Part shown: one piece after another, positions 18,645 through 26,410 of the stretch | How positions within the stretch are numbered: the first letter of the stretch is position 1 | How the letters are laid out: every line of letters starts with the position of its first letter | Made by a program: the position numbers and the translations under genes | NCBI RefSeq assembly: GCF_000330505.1 | Contig: NW_004191676.1 | Location: forward strand, 147,615-174,024 | Direction of reading: 5' to 3' | From: Entamoeba invadens IP1 | Lineage: Eukaryota; Evosea; Mastigamoebida; Endamoebidae | Length of the DNA stretch: 26,410 bases | The notes under the pieces: generated by a model | Database searches by the model: none | Seen by the model: the letters and a program-made list of their open reading frames with translations, nothing else | What the model was told of the DNA's origin: nothing

Positions 18645-19210
18645 ATTTTTTAGTTTTTTAGTTTTTTAATTTGTTGATGTTATGTTTTAACCCTAATCAA
18701 TTGTAATTGTTTTGCTATTCATTTTTTGAAACAACATTAAAATGCAAATTAATGTGTATTATAATTATCAATTAATTATTCAAAAAACATATTTTACAAA
18801 TGGAAAAATCGTAAAACTGATTATATTTTTAACTAAATAAAAAAATTAAATAAATTTAAAGTTCATTCAATTAAATTTCAACAAATCTTCAAACATTTAT
18901 CATTTACACGACACACTTTCGTAACATATTGCCTTTTTAACAACAAATAACCGATTGTTAATATATCAATAATTAAAAATTTATAAGGAACATTTTTTAA
19001 CTGCAAACTGTTTGGACTATAATTTATTAAATCAACTTTTAATAAATAACATAAATTATCAATCGTTTATTTTCAACCAAAATTTTCATTACAAAGAGAC
19101 ACACTTTAACGGAGAAGCGTTTGAAAATAAAATTGTAAAGTTTTTATTTTCAAATAATCACAAAAATAGTCATGAACAATAAAAATATTGTTAGATAAAT
19201 ATTAACATTA
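18645..19210. other. AT-rich 5' flank of the glycosyltransferase-like gene
   Basis: AAAAAACT is repeated three times (minus strand) directly before the gene. No clear initiator or GAAC box is seen. The remainder is featureless A/T-rich DNA. Confidence 0.4.
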
Positions 19211-19216
19211 CGAAGT

Positions 19217-19575
19217 GAAAACTGGATAATTTATATCATTGTTTTTATACTTCAATAAGTCACTTTTTTCAATTTTGCATTTGAACTAAAAATAATCTTT
19301 AATAAAAAAGACGTGTCACAAACTAATTTAAATTATGATAAACCGATAAATTTATCATAATTATTGATAAAATAATAATATATTCCGAAGAGCTTGAATA
19401 GAAACATTTATGTATGTAACAGCAAGTACTGACCATTTTGAATACATGGAAAATAGGAAACACTGGTCTGTAAAGACCAGTAGTTTGTGCGAAAACCAAT
19501 CGATTTTGTGTTTTTGAATTTGTTTTTAATTGTTTTAATAATAAATGGGAACAAGATAAATCTTATCCAGTTTTC
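19217..19575. repeat. Inverted pair of about 22 bp enclosing two perfect hairpins
   Basis: GTGAAAACTGGATAATTTATATC at 19217-19239 is complementary, with a one- or two-base gap, to GATAAATCTTATCCAGTTTTCAC at 19553-19575. Inside lie AATTATGATAAA/TTTATCATAATT (19331-19342 and 19351-19362, loop 8) and ACTGGTCT-GTAA-AGACCAGT (19462-19481). The ends are short for a transposon, so this is either a small non-autonomous element of about 360 bp or chance clustering. Confidence 0.4.
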
Positions 19576-19579
19576 ACCT

Positions 19580-19872
19580 TTCCACAAAAAAAGTTGATTC
19601 AGTTGACTTGCAAAGGTTAATTAAATAAATGAATTGTTACAATTTGATTGATATTGATATTGAGTATTTGATATTTTATTTTGCAAGAAGTGTTATAAAA
19701 TACACAACTTCACTTTATTTTATGTTATTCTGAATTGATAAAATTGTTTTTCATTTTTTTTCTCTAACATGATTGTTTATTTGACCCCGTTTCTTTTATT
19801 AGGTTTTTTAAAAATACAGTCAAAAGGTCTATTTGTCGAAATCTAGAACAAAACATCAAAACAGGGTTGGCC
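19580..19872. other. AT-rich spacer
   Basis: TACAGTCAAAAGG (from 19816) recalls the end of the 17421 element, but no partner end was found. There is no gene. Confidence 0.35.
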
Positions 19873-19934
19873 AAATGATTATGTTATTGAAAAAAACTTA
19901 AAAAACAATAAAATGGTAAATAACATAATCATTT
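19873..19934. repeat. 16-bp perfect hairpin
   Basis: AAATGATTATGTTATT (19873-19888) is the exact complement of 19919-19934, with a 30-nt A-rich loop. The 60-codon ATG ORF at 19913-20095 overlaps its right arm and is A/T-rich without coding character. Confidence 0.6.
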
Positions 19935-19939
19935 TTGAA

Positions 19940-20700
19940 AAACAAAAAGAAAATAACAAAACACAATTATTTATACCAAAAGATAAAATGAAAAAATATA
20001 AAACGATAATTTATATCAAACACAATGCTCTTTTTAAATTACTTCAAAATACAACAATATTTATATATCTTTGTGTTAATATAATTGTACGTTAAAAAGA
20101 TTTAATTATATAATTCGTGTGTAAACAAAACAAATTCAAAGCAGCTACTCTGATATTTGTGTGTTTTCAATTCAATTAGTAATTATTATTTTAACTGATT
20201 ATTATCATATTTTGAATAATCGTTTTCATTTATAAGATAATTTAAAGATAAGTTTTACTGTATTTTGAAAATAATATGGTTTACATTATTCGAAAAAAAT
20301 ACATTGTTTGTTTTGTATTATTGCAAATGTTGATAAAATACAGAATAATACAATTTGATTGATTCATTGACACTTTATTTTAGAAGGGAAGTAAATGAAC
20401 AAATAAAAACTTATGTAAATAATTCATATTCAAGTACATTTTGAAAAAAAATATCTATCAATTGTAAAAATATTAAATTTTATGTTAAAATCACATAAAT
20501 TATATATAATAATTTTTGTTATTTGGAAGTATCTTCTGTTTTTACAAGTTATTATAATTGGTGAATATTGTTATTTAATTTAAATAATTTTGTAACGTAA
20601 TGTTTCACATGCTTTTAACTTTTCAATCATTGGTCTTAAAAACTAAATTTTTACACAATATAATCATATTTTGATCACACAAAATATTGTTCAATCTTTT
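19940..20700. other. AT-rich intergenic DNA
   Basis: No gene, RNA or ordered repeat is recognised here. Confidence 0.5.
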
Positions 20701-20701
20701 A

Positions 20702-21158
20702 CTATAGTTTTACCAATTTTTAAAAACATTTTAACTCTAAAAAAAACCTTTTAATTTTTTTTTGTTGACAATATGCTAAAACTAAAAATGAACTGACACG
20801 TATTAGAAATTGCCACAAAGTTGTTTAAAAACTGGATCTTGACCGACCCTGATCAAAATGTTATACAACCTAATAACAAGTCAGTAACGCAATAAATAAG
20901 CAAGTTCAACAAAAAAAGATAACAAAAAATATATTTTTTACTGGTTATTAATTTAATAATAAAAATTTAATAAAAAATATTTAGCTTTTTTTTTCAAAAA
21001 CATTTGAAACAGAACCGGTTAAAATCCAGTTTTTAGACAACTTCGTGGCAATCTCAAATACATGTCAATATATATATATTTGTTTTAACATGTTGTTAAC
21101 AAAAAAATTAAAAGGTTTTTTTAGAGTTAAAATGTTTTAAAAATTGGTAAAACTATAG
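20702..21158. mobile_element. 457-bp foldback element
   Basis: The left arm (about 20702-20860) and right arm (about 21001-21158) are inverted copies over roughly 159 bp each. The outer 70 bp are nearly identical (CTATAGTTTTACCAATTTTTAAAA and onward); the inner parts (TGCCAC-AAGTTGT-TAAAAACTGGAT, ACCG) are more diverged. The outermost hexamer CTATAG is itself a palindrome. TTA lies directly outside both ends (20699-20701 and 21159-21161), a possible 3-bp target duplication. The 140-bp centre is A/T-rich and non-coding. It is a non-autonomous DNA element or foldback MITE; 3-bp TTA duplications are typical of PIF/Harbinger, but no transposase is present to confirm that. Confidence 0.8.
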
Positions 21159-21164
21159 TTAACG

Positions 21165-21825
21165 ATTTAGACAATTTTTTGTATTGTTTAAATCATCATT
21201 ACAATGTGTTATGATACAGTTTTAACAGGAAAATATTATAAGAAGGATTTCTATTCGTTTATTATAAACCAAATAATAAAATTTGCCCATTAAAAAACTC
21301 GAAAAAAAATGATCATAAATAAATTAGTTATTTAAATTCGAGATCGTATTTGTAAGAAAATAATAAATAGACTTACATTCTTCTTTAATATATAATTACA
21401 GATACTCGAGAAATATCACATACATTTACATTTTTTGAGTAATGAAATGATACAAGCAGACTAATAAAATTTGCAACAACTTCACAATATATTAGATTTT
21501 CTTTTAAATTAAACCACTATATAACATCCAACGACAAATAATCTCGATATAAAATGGTGCGAATTGAAAGTATCATATTTTCACAATCGTAAATAAACAG
21601 AAAAAGAACCTCATTTAAAAATGTGTAGTTTATGAAACTATTCTAAAAATAATAAAAAATTAAAAAACCCCAAAATTAAAAACTAAAAAAGAATAATAAT
21701 GTATTAACGAGTTCGCCGAAAAATACGAACACATAAATTGTACGCGTGAATTATAAACGCGTAGTTAGTAAAGCTTGTTTTGTTCTGTGTAATTTAGGAA
21801 ATTCAAAAACAGAGAAATAGTCTCT
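21165..21825. other. AT-rich intergenic DNA with two ACGCGT sites
   Basis: No gene is seen. ACGCGT occurs twice at about 21743-21767, separated by GAATTATAA, about 65 bp before the small ORF at 21826. It could be a regulatory pair. Confidence 0.35.
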
Positions 21826-21993
21826 ATGTTGAAAAACTTGCTGCTCTCGACACTCATTGATAAAAAATTCGAAAGGCAAACGGATCCAAATGTTGTCAAC
21901 ACGCCTTTAAAATATTTGTTTTTTCAAAGTGAGCAACTTAACGTGGGAAAGCCCCTAAATATCTTCCAAAAATTGATATTTGGCACATTTTAG
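21826..21993 (+). CDS. Short ORF, 55 aa, unknown
   Basis: The ATG opens 55 codons to TAG. The product has coding-like composition (STLIDKKFERQTDPNVVNTP, then FFQSEQLNVGKPLNIFQKL) and noticeably GC-richer codons than its flanks. It has no membrane segment. The frame is closed quickly, so it may be the first part of a broken gene. A pyrimidine tract ending CAG follows at about 22021-22030, but I see no matching donor. No family is recognised. Confidence 0.35.
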   Translation: MLKNLLLSTLIDKKFERQTDPNVVNTPLKYLFFQSEQLNVGKPLNIFQKLIFGTF

Positions 21994-22035
21994 TCAAATT
22001 AGTTCTCAATTGTTATTTGTTTTCTTTCAGTTGTT

Positions 22036-22054
22036 GGCGGACAAAAAAACCGCC
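22036..22054. repeat. GC-clamped hairpin GGCGG/CCGCC
   Basis: GGCGG-ACAAAAAAA-CCGCC is a 5-bp stem with a 9-nt loop. CCGCC followed by TT(A/T) also occurs on the minus strand near 5101. It is one of the few GC words in this region. Confidence 0.4.
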
Positions 22055-22227
22055 TTAAAGTTTTAACAGGTTTCCCCTTTTATTTTTTTTAAACCAAACT
22101 AAAATTTGCCTTTTATTACTTCTCCATTTTAAAATAATTACAAGGTAAAAATCTAACCTGTTAATAAAAAAACATTAAAAAAATTGTATTTTTATAGTTT
22201 ATTTACATACTTAAAAACATTGACAAG

Positions 22228-23260
22228 ATGAATAAAATAAAACAAGCGTATTTGATGTAAGTTTTTGATATATTAACACAATAGATTCTCTCAATCTTTT
22301 GAACAAATCAACAAAAAAGTGTTTTGAGTGTATGTAGAGTCTATACATCAACTTTTTAATCAATTTAAAAATTGAAACTCTTTTTAAAGAGTTGGATAAG
22401 ATTTTATATTCTTCGATTTTCGAATTTATCATAAAAGCGTTTCCAAAGATTGTAACCCTTCAATGGTATGATTACATGTTGGCTAACGACAACAAACTGA
22501 TCCGAAAGGTCAAGAAAATACATCTTGTGAAAACAACACACAACAAAAGGAATGATTATAAACACATTCATATGCCACATTTCCACCCATAAATAGTAGC
22601 AAGTACTACTTTTCCAAAAATAAAATAACTATGTTGGCATTAAAAACTACAATTTATTGCCACAGATGATTACACCAACCTCAAAAATATTCATATGAAT
22701 AGGTGGGTCTAAATTTTTTTCCATTGAAACACAACATACTATTTTGCCGAACTACCAAAACAAAATTTTTTAAATAACAATTTCACTGAATAATCTCCAA
22801 AATTCAAAACGTTAATATCTGATCGAGTTTTTGATAAAATAGATGTCATTGATCATATAAAAAAGTTCAAAGAATTACAGTTTGTGTTTTTTAGTAATTT
22901 TTAAGTCAATATCAAATTAAGTAATATGTTTAACGTTGAATATTGCGATAAAGATACTTAATTTTAGCGACAGTTGTCAAAGTTAATCTTGTTTAAAAAA
23001 ATAAACAGATATACTATCAACTTTAATTGTTAGTATGTATATTTACGATAATAACACTCTATGAATTTATGTGAATCAAGTTGACGAAATGTCAATTTGA
23101 GTGGCAACAAAACGCTTATTACAAACGTTCTTCGTCTTAGAAAATTGCCACAAGTTATAAAACACTCGGAGATGGTGCAAAATAACAATAATTCGAATAT
23201 CTTAGTGATTTTTGTTATTATTTGAATATCAATTTTACTAAAATTACAAGGATAAAAAGC
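22228..23260 (+). pseudogene. Decayed gene of an Entamoeba leucine-rich multigene family
   Basis: Blocks of clearly protein-like sequence appear along the plus strand. Apart from the first block, all lie in one frame: after an ATG at 22228, AYLM-V (frame +1), then INTIDSLNLLNKSTKKCFECM, SLYINF, LKIETLFKELDKI, IKAFPKIVTLQWYDYML, TDDYTNLKNIHMNRW, ISDRVFDKIDVIDHIKKFKE, and finally LSGNKTLITNVLRLRKLPQV. More than ten stop codons and one early frameshift interrupt them. From memory, the order (YLMNV..YL, then F..INKKC, then LYINP, then FP.I.TL, later leucine-rich segments) is that of an Entamoeba-specific family of leucine-rich proteins with a conserved N-terminal domain. A single retained frame over about 900 bases points to decay mainly by substitutions. 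The function of the family is not known to me. The 22392-22592 open frame is part of it. Confidence 0.65.
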
Positions 23261-23264
23261 CACA

Positions 23265-23510
23265 AAGGAGCTCAAACGGGGTTTCCTCTTTTTTTATTAT
23301 TTACACTCGGCAAAAAAAATAAATCATCAACTTTTTTATTTTTTCATATAAAACAGAAAAAAAAGGAAACTCAGACGTGTTAAAACAAATTGAAAGTCTA
23401 ATCTAATTAAATAAATAGTACATTTGAATAGACAAAAATTAAGTTGATAATATTAAACCGGTTGGACCCAACTTTATCAAACGCAAAAAAATATATTGTT
23501 TTATTTGATA
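23265..23510. other. Spacer before the tRNA gene
   Basis: A/T-rich, with a pyrimidine run at 23279-23300. No gene. No short tandem repeat of the type that usually separates Entamoeba tRNA genes is seen. Confidence 0.45.
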
Positions 23511-23514
23511 AAAA
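23510..23514 (-). terminator. Polymerase III T-run terminator
   Basis: TTTTT on the minus strand directly after the discriminator base of tRNA-Gly is the standard polymerase III stop. Confidence 0.7.
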
Positions 23515-23585
23515 TGCATTTGCCGGGACTCGAACCCAGATCTCCACCTTGGAAGGGTGGAATTCTGCCCTTAGACCACAAATGC
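23515..23585 (-). tRNA. tRNA-Gly (UCC)
   Basis: The 71-nt minus-strand sequence folds as a cloverleaf. The 7-bp acceptor is GCATTTG/CAAATGC with discriminator A. The anticodon stem is CCACC/GGTGG with loop CTTCCAA, giving anticodon UCC. The T arm is CTGGG-TTCGAGT-CCCGG. The polymerase III B box (GGTTCGAGTCC) and A box are present, and TTTTT follows the 3' end (23510-23514) as terminator. There is no intron. The D arm (GTCTAAGGGCAGAAT) pairs poorly: a mismatch and a wobble spoil the stem compared with usual Gly tRNAs. It stands alone, with no second tRNA within the window. Confidence 0.93.
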
Positions 23586-23589
23586 TTCT

Positions 23590-24270
23590 TGAAAATCTCT
23601 AATTATATTGCTGAGTATCTTCATTTGGCACTGAAGTGATGATAAGTCTTAGTCCGATTTTGTGGATTTTATTTGTTAAATAGAAAGTGACATACTCTAC
23701 GAATGGTCTAGTCGTACGGTTTAATTATTATATACTATTACCTTTTTAATAAATAAGTAGTTATTTATATTAAAGAGTGTTAACGTGATAGACCACTTTT
23801 GTGTGGATGGCTTTGAAAATCTTACACATTTGTGTTGTAATTGATATAAAATTTGCCGAAGAGTTGACAAAAAAAATACATTTTTTGGACCGAATTCATA
23901 AAAAAAAAACGATTTTTTTGAAAGTTAAAACAGAAAAAACAAATTTTATTTTTAGTTCACATAAAAACATTTTTATAATGATTAATAAATAAAAATAAAA
24001 AATCTTGATATAAAAAAACTTGTTTTTCAAGCGTAATTCTTAATTTAATTGGCTGTTTTAAAAAATTTCGACTTATATTTATTATACTATAATAAACTAT
24101 CCCAAAAATGCGTTAAAAACAAAAAATAATATTTACATATTTTGACTTTTTGTTGAAAATGTCGAATAAAATGTTTTTTATTTTGAAAAAAAGTTCTACA
24201 TTGACAATAACCATTTTTTAGGTAGAAACCATTTTATCTTTAAAGAGCAGCATACATTTCAATTTACACG
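23590..24270. other. AT-rich intergenic DNA
   Basis: No gene is recognised. The open frame at 23801-23992 has a non-ATG start region, is Lys/Phe/Ile-rich and shows no motif. Confidence 0.5.
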
Positions 24271-24323
24271 GGGTTAGGTCCGAACGGAGTGTCCAAAAAA
24301 TGCACTTAAGTCCCAAGTTAAAG
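24271..24323 (-). repeat. Left copy of an inverted 52-bp repeat
   Basis: Read on the minus strand it contains TTAACTTGGGACTTA and TTTTTTGGACACTC, both shared exactly with 25148-25198 on the plus strand, plus a shared GG(A/T)CC/CTAA end with changes. A palindrome TTTTTGATC-GATTT-GATCAAAAA lies just inside (24354-24376). This end is GC-richer than its flanks. Confidence 0.65.
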
Positions 24324-24786
24324 ATTTTGGAGTAAAAATACCAAAAATTTGGATTTTTGATCGATTTGATCAAAAAATAATAGAATTTTAAAGGAGACAA
24401 AAATAACCATAATTTATCCCGAAAATTTACAATCAAATTGAACATAAATTTTTCTTATTTTTTCCCTAAAAATTAAATTAAACACTATTAATTATTTGAT
24501 TATAAAATTGAAAACATTAGCAATTTCAAGCACATTATGCAATCCACAAAAACAATAATAAAACATGTAAAAAATGAACACATTTACGAAATTTCCCGAA
24601 AAAACTAAGCAATTAAATCAAAAATATAATATTTTATTGATAAAATTTAAGAAAAAAGTTAGAACTATTATTAAAACCAGATTTGTAATTTATCAAATTT
24701 CCCGTTATTTTACTGTTCTCTACAAGAACAAAAAAAATGTAAAACACACATAATAATCTTAAAAATTAAAAGAACACTTTCTGAAC

Positions 24787-24947
24787 AAACGAGACTCAAA
24801 TTCGAGGTTAAAATGAGTCTCGTTTCTACTCATTTCAAAATACCGAGAATCGATTTTAAATAAAACATTAGTTACGTATATATGAAGGCAAGACGACTCG
24901 CCTTTATATATATATAATCGATCCAGTCTTTTTAAACAGGGTCGATA
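24787..24947. repeat. Three consecutive strong hairpins
   Basis: AAACGAGACTCA/TGAGTCTCGTTT (24787-24798 and 24814-24825; 12-bp perfect, 15-nt loop); TATATATGAAGGC/GCCTTTATATATA (24877-24889 and 24900-24912; 13 bp with one wobble, 10-nt loop); ATCGATCC/GGGTCGAT (24917-24924 and 24939-24946; 8 bp, 14-nt loop). There is no ORF. They lie within the inverted pair at 24271 and 25148. Confidence 0.65.
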
Positions 24948-25147
24948 TTATTGACGCACTCATACACACAAAAACGACACTTAACAGTGTTATTTTTTGT
25001 TAATTAAGTTGTTTAAGTAAAATTTTATTGTTTTAAATAACATATTTATTAATTGTTTACCAAGCCATCATATATTTTCATTCATAAAAATAAATTAAAC
25101 CTAAAAGAAAAAAAATCAATTATTTCAAAACAATTTTTTTTTGACCT

Positions 25148-25198
25148 TTCCTTAACTTGGGACTTAGACGTTTTTTGGACACTCTGGTCCGAATCTAA
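25148..25198 (+). repeat. Right copy of the inverted 52-bp repeat
   Basis: This is the partner of 24271-24323 in opposite orientation, about 825 bp away, differing by several substitutions and a 2-base gap. Both copies can be read as short peptides (FWTL-S), but a frame difference between them argues against conserved coding. Confidence 0.65.
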
Positions 25199-25204
25199 TT
25201 TATT

Positions 25205-25610
25205 TTTTACAAAAAGAAAAAATCAGCCAGTTAAACAAATTTTATTCTTTTTTTGGACAAAAATAATTAAAATAATTTAGATGAAACATAATAAAGCATT
25301 TGAGTTTATAAATAAGTGCTGTGTTCTTTTTTGTTTATGTGTTTGAATATTTACCATACAGTCGTTACTGTCATTATAAACAAAAATATAAAAAAACAAA
25401 AATAAAAATAAAATTTGTTATATTTTATACTTAGTGGTTTTTTAAAAATATAATAATATTGTAAATGACACATTTTTCATTATTTCACCAACACAAAAAT
25501 ATAAAATTTGGAAATTACTTCGACATAATTATCATTTTAATTGTTTAATTGAATTATCATTTAATTCAACAAATTTAATCATATTACTCTTATTGATTAT
25601 TTTGTAATTA
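25205..25610. other. AT-rich intergenic DNA
   Basis: I see no gene or ordered structure in this stretch. Confidence 0.5.
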
Positions 25611-25611
25611 A

Positions 25612-25978
25612 TGGAACATGAAAAACTTACATGGTGCCCATCAGCGATTTCTGTGAATTATGCTAACATTGCCATAATTAATCGACACACAACGAACCAC
25701 TTAGATAAAATTAACTCTTTGAATTTGTGTTAATTTGTCATTTGAAAAACAGTGAACTGAATATAACAAAACTTGCCACAATCGAAACATTTGAAATCCA
25801 CAACAACATTATCGTTTATTATGAAAGTATAAAGCAATTTTTCATTGCAACGAATACAATACAAGTTGGTAAAAAGTTTATTATTTTAGTTTGGTTCAAA
25901 TTAAAGCACAAAATGATAAACAATATTTTAATTTTAATAATTAAAATCTGGGTGTATAAGTTAATGTATAACATATAA
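25612..25978 (+). pseudogene. Possible decayed coding region, unrecognised
   Basis: ATG at 25612 opens 40 codons (EHEKLTWCPSAISVNYANIA and onward) to TAA at 25732. In another frame, 25715-25978 reads ELNITKLATIETFEIHNN, ESIKQFFIATNTIQVGKK and then an Ile/Leu/Lys-rich tail. The second part recalls leucine-rich or BspA-like repeats of Entamoeba (I.IP..V..IG pattern), but only loosely. One frameshift near 25720 would join the two parts. Low confidence; random A/T-rich read-through is possible for the last 25 codons. Confidence 0.28.
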
Positions 25979-25984
25979 AGTTAA

Positions 25985-26410
25985 ATGATAATTATAAGAC
26001 AGTAATATATTTGTTTATATTAAAAAATATAATATTTTTATTTTTGTTTTAATTAATGTTTTTTTACCACTGAGTATATTTTGCCACAATAAAAAAACAT
26101 GTAATAATATGTTGAACTGCCTCATTTTTGCTTTTGAAATTATTTTTTTGTTGTTAAATTTAATAACATCTGAATTAATTATTTTGTTATTTTGTTATTA
26201 CATTTTTTTCTTCCAAAATAAAATTGCCATTAAATAAAAAAATAAGCAATAAACAAAAGATTATTTTATCATTTACATAATTTGCAATTTGCTTTTTTAT
26301 TTTAAAACACTACAGATGTGGGATTAAAGTTTCGACGAGTACCAAGGTTTCAACTTATAATTTAAATACTATTTGAATAGTAATGAACAATTTTTTAATT
26401 TATTTTAAAA
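25985..26410. other. AT-rich intergenic DNA
   Basis: Poly-A/T runs throughout, with no gene or RNA recognised up to the window edge. Confidence 0.5.

Noticed and set aside
19913..20095. 60-codon ATG ORF
   Set aside because: It overlaps a perfect hairpin arm, consists mostly of Lys/Asn/Ile codons expected from A/T-rich DNA, and has no motif.
23030..23275. Minus-strand 81-codon ORF
   Set aside because: It opposes the leucine-rich pseudogene and has low-complexity Phe/Ile content, so it is taken as a shadow.
1..26410. CRISPR arrays, bacterial operons or viral genes
   Set aside because: No regularly spaced repeats, no ribosome-binding-site-led gene clusters and no viral hallmark genes were seen; all recognisable genes are Entamoeba-like.

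Overview
This is very AT-rich, gene-poor eukaryotic DNA that I assign to Entamoeba, most likely a reptile-lineage species such as E. invadens (inference). The reasons are: a huge Cys-rich receptor kinase of the Entamoeba transmembrane kinase (TMK) type; an actin pseudogene whose C-terminal part fits Entamoeba actin; a decayed member of an Entamoeba leucine-rich multigene family; an AAAAATTCA-type initiator; and Tc1/mariner-like debris, which is abundant in E. invadens.

Layout. 1-9.4 kb is mainly AT-rich intergenic DNA. It holds a duplicated GC hairpin motif (968-981, 1340-1353), a GC-richer unassigned patch (about 1.6-1.95 kb), a coding-like scrap (3749-3883), a decayed Tc1/mariner-type transposase start (4869-5030, -), one plausible unknown gene (5386-5808, +), a coding-like scrap (6004-6108) and a rearranged actin pseudogene (about 7045-7700, -). 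From 9.47 to 16.2 kb there is a short Cys-rich membrane protein (+) facing tail-to-tail a 6.25-kb TMK gene (-). That gene is split into three reading frames by two frameshifts that cancel each other. From 16.8 to 18.7 kb there is a cluster of hairpins, a frameshifted small gene with a good initiator (17021-17370, -), an 87-bp mariner-type MITE (17421-17507) and an intact type II membrane glycosyltransferase-like gene (17614-18639, -). From 18.7 kb to the end the DNA is mostly non-genic. It contains several perfect hairpins, a 457-bp foldback element (20702-21158), a 55-codon ORF (21826-21993), a long in-frame but stop-ridden leucine-rich-family pseudogene (about 22228-23260, +), a solitary tRNA-Gly(UCC) (23515-23585, -), an inverted pair of about 52-bp repeats enclosing three hairpins (24.27-25.20 kb) and a coding-like scrap (25612-25978).

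The kinase and the glycosyltransferase are both surface or secretory-pathway genes, but nothing shows that they act together. The dominant theme is decay: at least three recognisable pseudogenes plus non-autonomous elements around two large genes. I found no convincing new biological system. The most checkable novelties are the paired compensating frameshifts in the TMK, the head-duplicated actin remnant and the 457-bp foldback element.
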